Assembly: GCA_947631075.1 (NCBI GenBank)
Contig: CANRJU010000057.1
Coordinates: 1 to 12,388 of the forward strand
DNA length: 12,388 nucleotides
Direction: 5' to 3'
Source of the DNA: an uncultured Lachnospiraceae bacterium
Lineage (GTDB): Bacteria; Bacillota; Clostridia; Lachnospirales; Lachnospiraceae
Shown: positions 6,782 to 12,388 of the stretch, in pieces
Layout of the letters: every line of letters starts with the position of its first letter
Numbering within the stretch: position 1 is the first letter of the stretch
Notes under the pieces: generated by a model
Seen by the model: only the letters and a program-made list of their open reading frames with translations
What the model was told of the DNA's origin: nothing
Database searches by the model: none
Translations under genes and position numbers: made by a program

Positions 6782-6863
6782 ATGCCGTTAAAATGGCAGT
6801 TTGGCAGTTTATTTGTCAACAATCCTAATTGTAAAGAAGAAATGTTTTTCTGTCAAGTACCTG

Positions 6864-8216
6864 TTAGTTGAATTTGGCGGTCTGCTGTCGACAGAAAAAG
6901 GGCAGCAGATAAAGCGGCAAATACGCAAGCCCGTCCGCCCGGTCCAAATCCTTTTGAGAAAAAATAACACAGTCGGCAGCCCGCTTGGAATATTTCTTTT
7001 TAAATTTGGAGATGGATTCATGTTTTCCGGTTCCAGAGGACTTTATTTCCAAAGCGGAAATTTTTGCTCCCTGCGAAATCAAAAAGTCAATCTCATAATA
7101 GTGCGTACTTTCCTCTTTTTCCCATGTGTGGTAAAACAACTCGCGACCGGAAGCGGCAATTACCTGGGCGGCCAGATTTTCATACAAATAACCCAAATTT
7201 GCCGGAAGCTTATCCGACAAAAGCTTTGCGTAAATTTCATTTTCAGCTGTCGGTCTGTCCATAAACATCAGCGTGACAAATAGCCCCGTATCCGAGATAT
7301 ACATTTTGTAACTGCCCATATCCTTTGTGAGAGGCAGGCCCGCTCCGGGATCCGTTACATTGTAAGAGGCCAGCACGGTTTTGGAGTCCATCAAATCATA
7401 TATTAAATTTTCATCCTTTGATGTCTTTCTTTTTCCGACGGCCGCGGATAAACGATACCGTTTCGCGTTTTTGGAGAGCTGCGCCGGAATAGAATGATAA
7501 ATGGCCGCCAGCTTTCCCGATGGATCCAGCCGCTTGAAATCATCTTCATACAGTTTAATGATCTGGCGCTTTATATGATCGATCATGGAAAAATTCTCAC
7601 CATTTACATATGCCTCGACGGCCTGGGGCATCCCGCCGACCGCCATATATACCCTCATATCCCGCATGAGCTTGCGGTTCACCTGCTGCCCCACGCTCTT
7701 TTTCTTTTCATATATTTGGCCCAGCAGTTCAAAATTGCCGCCCGTTGCCAGACAGAACTCCTCATAATCCATCGGATAGATCTGTATCTTCATTTCCTCC
7801 GATGGAATCAGGATATTTTTTACATTTTTTTTGATGGAAATTAAAGAGCCGGTCTCAATATAATGATATCGGCCGTCCTTCACCAGATGCCGGATTGCCT
7901 GTCTGGCTTTGGGAAAAAGCTGTACTTCGTCAAAAATCACTACCGATTCATGCTCGTATAAAGTAATACCTTTTATGGCCTGCAGCCTCAAAAAAAACAT
8001 GTCGATATCATGGATATCGTCAAAACAGGCAATTTCTTCTTTAGACGCCTGTGAAAAGTCCACTAAAATATAAGATCTGTATTCCTGGGCGGCAAATCTC
8101 TCGGCTATGGTAGATTTCCCCACCCGCCTTGCGCCCTCCAGCAGCACGGCATAGCGGTCCGCAAATTTTTCTTTCCAGTTCAGCAGTTCGTCGTACGCTT
8201 TTCTCTGAAAATACAT
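6864..8216 (-). CDS. AAA ATPase with DUF4143-type C-terminal domain
   Basis: The 450-aa protein has an N-terminal AAA_14-like P-loop domain: Walker A GARRVGKST (residues 28-36), Walker B VVIFDE (92-97) followed by VQLFPKAR, and a sensor-like strand HYIETGS near 120. The C-terminal half (from about 200) fits DUF4143: SDTGLF, GYLYENLAAQVI, YYEIDFLIS and ALEIKSS, the last three matching the E...D...E-x-K layout of PD-(D/E)XK nuclease-like folds. Length is normal for this family. The ATG is preceded by GAGAGGGG at 9 nt. Known: these ATPases are common, often multicopy in gut Firmicutes and Bacteroidetes, and their role is unsettled (a DNA-linked function has been suggested). It is monocistronic, with no clear terminator, and is fronted by the 33-bp repeat array. 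Confidence 0.9.
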   Translation of the reverse strand: MYFQRKAYDELLNWKEKFADRYAVLLEGARRVGKSTIAERFAAQEYRSYILVDFSQASKEEIACFDDIHDIDMFFLRLQAIKGITLYEHESVVIFDEVQLFPKARQAIRHLVKDGRYHYIETGSLISIKKNVKNILIPSEEMKIQIYPMDYEEFCLATGGNFELLGQIYEKKKSVGQQVNRKLMRDMRVYMAVGGMPQAVEAYVNGENFSMIDHIKRQIIKLYEDDFKRLDPSGKLAAIYHSIPAQLSKNAKRYRLSAAVGKRKTSKDENLIYDLMDSKTVLASYNVTDPGAGLPLTKDMGSYKMYISDTGLFVTLMFMDRPTAENEIYAKLLSDKLPANLGYLYENLAAQVIAASGRELFYHTWEKEESTHYYEIDFLISQGAKISALEIKSSGTGKHESISKFKKKYSKRAADCVIFSQKDLDRADGLAYLPLYLLPFFCRQQTAKFN

Positions 8217-8244
8217 GCTCTAAATCCCCTCTCAAAATAAGAAT

Positions 8245-8409
8245 GTGCATTTCTTCCATATTATTATAGCCGTATTTGTGCATTTCTTCAATATTTTTTT
8301 GCCCTAAAACGTGCATTTCTTCAAAACTTTTTTAGTCTAAAATGCGCAATTCTTCAAAACTTTTTTACGCGAAAACATACATTTCTTCAAAATTTTAGAG
8401 GTGTTTCCT
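8245..8409 (-). repeat. Five-copy tandem repeat with exact 33-bp period
   Basis: Units start at 8245, 8278, 8311, 8344 and 8377, exactly 33 bp apart. The plus-strand core GTGCATTTCTTCAA is perfect in copies 2 and 3; copy 1 differs at one position (TTCCA for TTCAA), and copies 4 and 5 at two each. The rest of the unit is looser: a T-run, then a variable block ending in AAAAC or AAAAT in copies 2-4; copy 5 keeps only the core. Read toward the gene, each core supplies TTGAAG, and 17 nt later the next unit supplies TAAAAA, TAAAAA, CAAAAA or TATAAT, so every junction looks like a promoter of differing quality. Likely a regulator-binding array or a promoter-duplication array. Confidence 0.85.
8263..8291 (-). 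promoter_or_regulatory. Promoter of the AAA/DUF4143 gene, built into the repeat array
   Basis: On the minus strand TTGAAG (8286-8291), a 17-nt spacer and a perfect TATAAT (8263-8268). The -35 box is part of repeat copy 2. The predicted start point, near 8256, coincides with the conserved core of repeat copy 1 (8245-8256). The leader to the ATG at 8216 would be about 40 nt. Confidence 0.65.
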
Positions 8410-8474
8410 GCCTTTTGTGCAAATTTCTCACGCTTTATGGCTTTTTTGAAAAGAATTTTTGTGTAAAATATCCT

Positions 8475-8503
8475 TTGCAATAATTTTAAGGTCGTATTAA
8501 AAT
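8475..8503 (+). promoter_or_regulatory. Candidate promoter for the MATE gene
   Basis: TTGCAA (8475-8480), a 17-nt spacer, TAAAAT (8498-8503). The start point would be near 8510, about 95 nt before the MATE start codon and 10 nt before the leader hairpin. Confidence 0.5.
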
Positions 8504-8520
8504 ATAGGTATCGTGTAGCG

Positions 8521-8563
8521 AAACGGCGCGTAAATCCAGATCGGGATTTGCGCGTCGTTTTTT
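8521..8563 (+). terminator. Terminator-like hairpin in the MATE leader (possible attenuator)
   Basis: The left arm (8521-8537) and right arm (8544-8560) pair over 17 bp with two G-T wobbles around the 6-nt loop AGATCG. The right arm ends in GTTT and continues into T, giving six T in a row (8558-8563). The minus strand lacks a T-run after the stem. No gene lies upstream on the plus strand, and the candidate MATE promoter is before it, so it would act on the MATE transcript itself or end a short RNA of about 54 nt. No known riboswitch aptamer is recognised. Confidence 0.65.
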
Positions 8564-8605
8564 GCATGAAAATTAAGAAAATTCAAGAATGAGAGGGAAA
8601 TGAAA

Positions 8606-10042
8606 ATGGAAGGTTCAAACGCTTATCTTGCAAATGAAAAGGTCGGGACGCTTATGCGCAAATACGCGGTGCCCTGCATTATTTCGCTGTTGGTCGCGGC
8701 GCTTTACAATATCGTTGACCAGATTTTTATCGCGAACGCCGATTATCTCGGCTCATACGGCAACGCGGCGAATACGGTCGTATTTCCGCTGACGGTGATC
8801 GCGCTGGCCATCGCCGTCATGATCGGGGACGGCTGCTGCGCGTTTGTGAGCCTGAGTCTTGGCAGGCAGAATAAAAAGGACGCGGAAAAGAGCATAGGAA
8901 ATGCGGTGGTTCTGTCCGCGGCCAGCGGCGTCGTGCTGTGCGCCGTCTATCTGCTGTTTCAGAGCGCGATTGTCACGGCTTTTGGCGGGACGGTCAACCA
9001 GGAGACATTTGATTATTCGAGAGAATATTTCTTTTATATCACGCTCGGAATCCCGTTTTATATGTTCGGCCAGGCGATGAATCCGGTCATCCGCTCCGAC
9101 GGGAGCCCGAAATTCGCTATGGTTTCGACGCTGGCGGGGGCGGTCGCGAATATCATCCTCGATCCGGTTTTTATATTTGGCTTTAAATGGGGCATGATGG
9201 GCGCGGCGGCCGCGACGGTTGCCGGACAGGTAATCACGGCGGTGCTGGCGGTCTGGTATCTCGCGCACACTAAGACCGTGGAGCTGACACGGGCGAGCTT
9301 TAGGATTGCTCCGAAAATTATTTTTAAAATCCTGCCGTTGGGAATCTGCAGCTTTCTCTCGCAGATTTCGCTGGTCGCGGCGATGGCGGCCATCAATAAT
9401 ATGATTCGCAAGTACGGCGCGCAGGACGAGATTTTCTCGCAGGCCCAGTATGCTCAGATTCCTATGGCGGTTGTGGGAATCGTGATGAAATTTTTCCAGA
9501 TTGTGATATCAATTGTGGTCGGCATGGCGGCGGGCTGTATACCGATTGTTGGCTTTAATATGGGAGCGGGAAAAAAGGCGCGCGTGAAAAAGCTGTTTAC
9601 GATGCTGCTCGTTTACGAGGCGGCTGTGGGGGCGGTCGCACTGTTAGTGGCCGAGTTCTGCCCGCGCCCGCTGATTGCGGTATTCGGCGCGGCGAATGAG
9701 AGTGTGTATTACACGGATTTTGCGGTGAAATCGTTCCGGATTTATCTGTGCATGATGATACTCGCGTGCGTCAATAAGGCCGCGTTTATTTTCCTGCAGG
9801 CGATGGGAAAGGCGGTGGCGTCCACCCTGCTCTCTATGGTGAGGGAAATTGTTTTCGGCGTGGGATTCGCGCTGCTGCTCCCGGTGTTTTTCGGACTGGA
9901 CGGAGTTCTCTATTCCATGCCGGTCTCGGACGTCCTGACATTTATAATCACGGCGGTGGTGATTGCCATGACGTATGGCCAGTTGGCGGAGGAGAAGGCG
10001 GGAAAGGCGAAATTAGATAAATTTGTCCCGCTGCGAAATTGA
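8606..10042 (+). CDS. MATE-family multidrug efflux transporter (MepA-like)
   Basis: The 478-aa product has twelve predicted TM helices in two related halves. Family signs are YNIVDQIFI (34-42) in helix 1, DPVFIFGFKWGMMGAAAATV after the first half, and GFNMGAGKKARVKK at the second-half loop. MATE proteins expel cationic drugs or metabolites using a sodium or proton gradient. The second ATG (MEGSNAYL) is preferred because GAGAGGG sits 8 nt ahead of it; the ATG two codons earlier would be 2 nt away. The C-terminus is basic (KAGKAKLDKFVPLRN). The leader contains a terminator-like hairpin, suggesting induced expression. The divergent neighbour is the AAA ATPase gene, probably unrelated in function. 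The actual substrate cannot be told. Confidence 0.93.
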   Translation: MEGSNAYLANEKVGTLMRKYAVPCIISLLVAALYNIVDQIFIANADYLGSYGNAANTVVFPLTVIALAIAVMIGDGCCAFVSLSLGRQNKKDAEKSIGNAVVLSAASGVVLCAVYLLFQSAIVTAFGGTVNQETFDYSREYFFYITLGIPFYMFGQAMNPVIRSDGSPKFAMVSTLAGAVANIILDPVFIFGFKWGMMGAAAATVAGQVITAVLAVWYLAHTKTVELTRASFRIAPKIIFKILPLGICSFLSQISLVAAMAAINNMIRKYGAQDEIFSQAQYAQIPMAVVGIVMKFFQIVISIVVGMAAGCIPIVGFNMGAGKKARVKKLFTMLLVYEAAVGAVALLVAEFCPRPLIAVFGAANESVYYTDFAVKSFRIYLCMMILACVNKAAFIFLQAMGKAVASTLLSMVREIVFGVGFALLLPVFFGLDGVLYSMPVSDVLTFIITAVVIAMTYGQLAEEKAGKAKLDKFVPLRN

Positions 10043-10063
10043 GTGACTTTTTAAATAAGTGTA

Positions 10064-10429
10064 ATGGAAACCGGGAAGGGAACCGATATATATTATAACA
10101 GAAGGGTCACGGACGATCCAAAGGTCACCTGTTAAAATGAGCTCAAGGAGGGGATCAAAGCAGATGAGGTATACAAGATCTTTAATTCCAAAAATGTGGA
10201 ACCTGTCAGCCACATAATTAAAGTAAAGAGACAGCGGGAGCATGAGCGACAGGCCTCGGATCAGTCCTTTGCCATGCTGCTGAAACAGGAACAGCAAAAA
10301 ACAGCTAAACCGCAGGAGAAGAAAAAGAATCCTGAGCCCATACATTTGATGATTAATATGTGTCAGTATAACAGCCGGGCGAGAGAGATTCACTACTTCT
10401 TTTCCAGCGAAATGGACTACAAAGCGTAG
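10064..10429 (+). pseudogene. Short gene interrupted by an in-frame TAA; unknown family
   Basis: From ATG 10064 the frame reads METGKGTDIYYNRRVTDDPK, then a TAA at codon 24 (10133-10135), and stays open without other stops to TAG 10427-10429 (122 codons in all). The part after the stop (NELKEGIKADEVYKIFNS, then HIIKVKRQREHERQ, a KQEQQKTAKPQEKKK linker and a tail SRAREIHYFFSSEMDYKA) looks like real protein: charged, helical, low in stops. No ribosome binding site precedes the ATG, and the only start codon after the TAA is GTG 10196, also without a good site. A terminator follows. It is best read as a gene with one nonsense change or a sequencing error. The family is not recognised. Confidence 0.5.
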
Positions 10430-10445
10430 CCCGCAGGAACGACCT

Positions 10446-10485
10446 ACACCTACTGCCGCGGAAGTGCCACGGCAGCGGGTGTTTT
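10446..10485 (+). terminator. Intrinsic terminator
   Basis: ACACC-TA-CTGCCG-C-GG pairs with CC-A-CGGCAG-CG-GGTGT across the loop AAGTG; the core is CTGCCG/CGGCAG and the outer arm ACACC/GGTGT. TTTTCTATTT follows. It lies 17 nt after the stop of the interrupted gene, separating it from the sigma operon. Confidence 0.7.
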
Positions 10486-10498
10486 CTATTTGGCACGA

Positions 10499-10528
10499 TT
10501 GGCAGGACGCGTTTCTAACGGATAAAAT
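10499..10528 (+). promoter_or_regulatory. Candidate sigma-A promoter of the sigma factor operon
   Basis: TTGGCA (10499-10504), an 18-nt spacer, TAAAAT (10523-10528), five of six matches in each box. It would give basal expression from about 10535, upstream of the ECF-type promoter at 10557. The hexamer TTGGCA also occurs at 10490-10495. Confidence 0.4.
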
Positions 10529-10556
10529 TTCAAATTTTTGAATTTCCTAAAATTTC

Positions 10557-10589
10557 TTGTTACTTTTTATCCATTTTGTTCGTTATATA
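10557..10589 (+). promoter_or_regulatory. ECF-type promoter upstream of the sigma gene
   Basis: TTGTTAC (10557-10563), 17 nt, CGTTATATA (10581-10589). The same arrangement, TTGCAAC-N17-CGTTTTATA, occurs before the gene at 12363. ECF promoters typically have an AAC-like -35 followed by a T tract and a CGT-type -10. Self-activation by the encoded sigma factor is inferred. Confidence 0.5.
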
Positions 10590-10619
10590 TTATAGAGAGA
10601 CAAAAAGAGGGGGTTGCCT

Positions 10620-11120
10620 GTGGAACGCGATGAGACAGAAAAAATAGAGCGGCTGTATGCCCGGTATAATTCACTGGTGTGCGGCGTTACATATAATATT
10701 TTGCTATGTTCCGAGGACGCCGAGGACGCCGCCGCCCAGGCGTGGGAGAGGATTCTGCGCTGCCTGGACAAAATAAAGGGAGAGGAGCGCCCGGAGACAA
10801 AGAGCCTGATCGTCATGATCGCGGAGCGGGCCGTCATAGATTTGTACCGCAAGAAAAGCAAGAAAATGAAAGTGGAGGTTCCGCTTGAGACCGACGCTTT
10901 TTATGCCACAAAGGATCTGGCGATAGAAAATACAGAGATAAAAATCTGGCTGCGCAGCCTGCCGAAAAAATACGCGGAGGTACTGATCGAATATTATGTA
11001 AACGGTTTTTCACAAAAGGAAATCGGAAAGCTCCTGGGAATCAGCGAGAAAGCTGTGGATATGCGCATACATCGGGGAAGGAAAATGCTGAAAGAGAGGT
11101 GGATGAAAGATGAGAGATAA
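10620..11120 (+). CDS. ECF-type RNA polymerase sigma factor
   Basis: The 166-aa product has sigma region 2 (about residues 12-52, LYARYNSLVCGVTYNIL, then EDAEDAAAQAWERIL) and region 4 (about 110-160, LPKKYAEVLIEYYVNGFSQKEIGKLLGISEKAVDMRIHRGRKML), with the helix-turn-helix SQKEIGKLLGISEKAVDMRIHRG. No region 1 or 3 is present and the length fits ECF sigma factors. GTG 10620 is preferred over a TTG two codons earlier since GAGGGGG is 6 nt before it. The gene overlaps the next by 11 nt; the partner has one TM and is the probable anti-sigma factor. Two stacked promoters precede it, one sigma-A-like and one ECF-like. The stimulus is unknown. Confidence 0.92.
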   Translation: MERDETEKIERLYARYNSLVCGVTYNILLCSEDAEDAAAQAWERILRCLDKIKGEERPETKSLIVMIAERAVIDLYRKKSKKMKVEVPLETDAFYATKDLAIENTEIKIWLRSLPKKYAEVLIEYYVNGFSQKEIGKLLGISEKAVDMRIHRGRKMLKERWMKDER

Positions 11121-12240
11121 ATTCATAAAGCAAAAAACGGCGCCGGACGACGGCTTTAGCGATGAAAAATTGCGGGAAATTCTGACGCAGTATGTCAGAG
11201 AGGAAATGGATTTGCTGGATACGACAGATATTGCCCGCGACTGTCCGCCGGTGTCTGAACGGTACGAAAAAAAGGTTAAAAAAATTTTTAAAAAACATCT
11301 CAAAAAACATCTCCGAAGTCACTGGATCAGGGGCACGTCATACTGGTTCCGCTATGCTGTCGTCGCGATGACGATGTGCCTGTGTCTGGTTTCGGTAGCT
11401 ACGGTGGGCGCGAAAATTATGAGCGTGCATTCCCTGTTCCGTGAAGAAAAACGGAATGACAATCTGGAGCCCGGCAGTCTGGAAGCCTGGTATCATGATG
11501 AAAATATCGGAAAGAGGATAAGATATCTGGACGGACATAAAAAAATTATAGACGAGGACAACATCGTAAAATATGAGGCGCCGGACGACGGAACCAGAAT
11601 AGAGGGGTGTACGGGAAAAGTCCGGTTCGCGCTGATAGACCCGGAAATAACAGAAGAAGAAATATGGAAGTGGGCAGCGCTTTATTTTGAAGGTTGGCGC
11701 TACGAGAATATGGTGCAGTTTGAGGTGAAGGTCAAGTCCGAGGGCAGTTGGAAATATCACTATATCCTGCGCTTTGCGGATAAAAAACGCACCCGGATGG
11801 CCGTCTATCCGGCGGACGCCCAGACAATGGGGAATAATTATCTCCAGATCATAGAGACGTCGGACAGTGAGGATGAGATGGGCCGGGATCTGTCGGAGTT
11901 CCGCTTTGCCAGGACGCTCGGCAAAAGCCGCGAAAAGAGCTACGCGATTGAGCAGTTAGGCCAGGCCCATGGGACGGTTGTCCAAATGAATATTATTCTG
12001 CTGGATGACGTAGAGGAGAAGGATCTCGCGGTCGTGACGCAGAACGCCGTGAAGTTCGCGGCAGGCATAGATTTTATGGAAAAAGAAAAGTTCCCTAAGG
12101 ATTTTCTGGGAGTACAGGTCAACGTCATGCAGTATGGGAAAAAGCGGGCGGAAAATCTTCTGTTTCTCAAAGATGAAACGGAGAAAAACCTGCTGCCCTA
12201 CGATCCGGTGGAGGAGCGGTTTGTTTTATTAAAAAATTAA
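11110..12240 (+). CDS. Probable membrane-anchored anti-sigma factor
   Basis: The 376-aa product has a cytoplasmic N-terminal region of about 75 residues (acidic helices SDEKLREILTQYVREEMDLL, then a very basic YEKKVKKIFKKHLKKHLRSH), one TM helix (about 81-101) and an extracytoplasmic domain of about 270 residues of alternating strands and helices, with no cysteine-rich or zinc-binding anti-sigma motif seen. The start overlaps the sigma gene by 11 nt, the usual arrangement of an ECF sigma and its anti-sigma; GAGAGGTGG lies upstream. Known for such pairs: the cytoplasmic part holds the sigma factor until an outside signal releases it. I do not recognise the outer domain, which looks like the sensor part. 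The anti-sigma role is inferred from overlap and topology. Confidence 0.72.
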   Translation: MRDKFIKQKTAPDDGFSDEKLREILTQYVREEMDLLDTTDIARDCPPVSERYEKKVKKIFKKHLKKHLRSHWIRGTSYWFRYAVVAMTMCLCLVSVATVGAKIMSVHSLFREEKRNDNLEPGSLEAWYHDENIGKRIRYLDGHKKIIDEDNIVKYEAPDDGTRIEGCTGKVRFALIDPEITEEEIWKWAALYFEGWRYENMVQFEVKVKSEGSWKYHYILRFADKKRTRMAVYPADAQTMGNNYLQIIETSDSEDEMGRDLSEFRFARTLGKSREKSYAIEQLGQAHGTVVQMNIILLDDVEEKDLAVVTQNAVKFAAGIDFMEKEKFPKDFLGVQVNVMQYGKKRAENLLFLKDETEKNLLPYDPVEERFVLLKN

Positions 12241-12249
12241 TTTCAAAAA

Positions 12250-12282
12250 TTGCAACATTTTCCGGCTTTGAATCGTTTTATA
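12250..12282 (+). promoter_or_regulatory. ECF-type promoter of the gene at the right edge
   Basis: TTGCAAC (12250-12256), 17 nt, CGTTTTATA (12274-12282). It matches the element before the sigma gene (TTGTTAC-N17-CGTTATATA) in both boxes and in exact spacing, so this gene is a likely target of the same sigma factor. Confidence 0.5.
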
Positions 12283-12305
12283 GTTAAAAGCAATAAACAA
12301 TGGCA

Positions 12306-12343
12306 GGATATAACGGCTTTGACGGCGTCAGAGCATGATATCC
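12306..12343 (+). other. Stable leader hairpin just before the ribosome binding site
   Basis: Outer arms GGATAT (12306-12311) and ATATCC (12338-12343) pair perfectly. After a small internal loop, GCTTTGAC (12316-12323) pairs with GTCAGAGC (12327-12334) over a GGC loop with one G-T. No T-run follows, so it is not a terminator. The ribosome binding site begins seven nt later. Confidence 0.5.
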
Positions 12344-12362
12344 GGTAAGGAGGGTGAAGCAT

Positions 12363-12388
12363 ATGAAGAAAAGATGGCTTGGAATTAT
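12363..12388 (+). CDS. Exported or membrane protein, partial (start only)
   Basis: Eight full codons are visible, MKKRWLGI, running off the right edge. GGAGGGTGA ends 5 nt before the ATG. The basic start followed by hydrophobic residues suits a signal peptide or lipoprotein leader. The gene follows the anti-sigma gene by about 120 nt and has its own ECF-type promoter and a leader hairpin. Nothing more can be said from this piece. Confidence 0.6.

Noticed and set aside
6836..6844. GAAGAAATG on the plus strand, matching the core of the 33-bp repeat, after the AAA ATPase gene
   Set aside because: Only nine bases, single copy, opposite orientation; a chance match in AT-rich DNA is likely.
6658..6860. 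T-box riboswitch before tyrS
   Set aside because: No T-box consensus, specifier loop or terminator/antiterminator pair, and the leader is too short.
8245..8409. CRISPR array
   Set aside because: Units are contiguous 33-bp tandem repeats with a 14-bp core; the remaining 19 bp are related between copies, too short for spacers, and no cas genes are present.
8337..8567. Minus-strand ORF of 76 codons across the repeat array and the MATE leader
   Set aside because: No ribosome binding site, it starts inside the terminator hairpin, and its product is basic low-complexity sequence produced by the repeats.
10146..10222. ATG at 10164 after AAGGAGG, short ORF MRYTRSLIPKMWNLSAT
   Set aside because: Ends after 17 codons, in a different frame from the convincing coding stretch; spacing of 12 nt is long.
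10013..10393. Minus-strand ORF of 126 codons opposite the interrupted gene
   Set aside because: Leucine/phenylalanine-rich shadow of the plus-strand coding frame, with no ribosome binding site, and it overlaps the MATE 3' end.

Overview
The window looks like chromosomal DNA of a low-to-moderate GC Firmicute, most likely a Clostridia/Lachnospiraceae-type gut anaerobe. The support is strong GGAGG-type ribosome binding sites, sigma-A-like promoters, a MepA-type MATE pump, a compact tyrS, PadR/HAAS-type regulation and an ECF sigma operon. No phage, transposase, rRNA, tRNA or CRISPR was seen.

Layout. (1) Positions 1-1254, minus strand: an overlapping operon of a PadR-like repressor, two paralogous one-TM proteins with a HAAS/DUF1700-like cytoplasmic helical domain, and the start of a small hydrophobic protein that leaves the window. 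(2) Positions 1424-4884, plus strand, divergent from (1): a secreted 140-aa protein, a lipoprotein and two ABC-2-like membrane proteins of about 280 aa, closed by an intrinsic terminator. No ATP-binding subunit is present. The 169-bp gap between (1) and (2) carries a promoter in each direction, a perfect dyad inside the minus promoter and a direct repeat over the plus promoter. (3) Positions 5081-6654, minus: a HigA-like antitoxin with no adjacent toxin, and tyrS, whose leader has palindromes but no T-box. (4) Positions 6864-8216, minus: an AAA ATPase with a DUF4143-type C-terminus. Just upstream lies a five-copy, exactly 33-bp-period repeat array whose conserved core forms the -35 box of the apparent promoter. 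(5) Positions 8606-10042, plus: a MATE efflux pump behind a leader holding a 17-bp terminator-like hairpin. A short gene with an in-frame stop follows. (6) Positions 10620-12240, plus: an ECF-type sigma factor overlapping a large single-TM protein, its likely anti-sigma factor. The start of a further membrane or exported protein follows. The sigma gene and this last gene share a matching promoter motif with identical 17-nt spacing, which suggests both are transcribed by this sigma factor.

The most unusual item is the 33-bp promoter-repeat array upstream of the AAA/DUF4143 gene. Next are the PadR-HAAS module paired with an uncharacterised secreted protein/lipoprotein/permease operon, and the inferred ECF regulon motif. 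Family assignments were made by eye from motifs; no database search was run.
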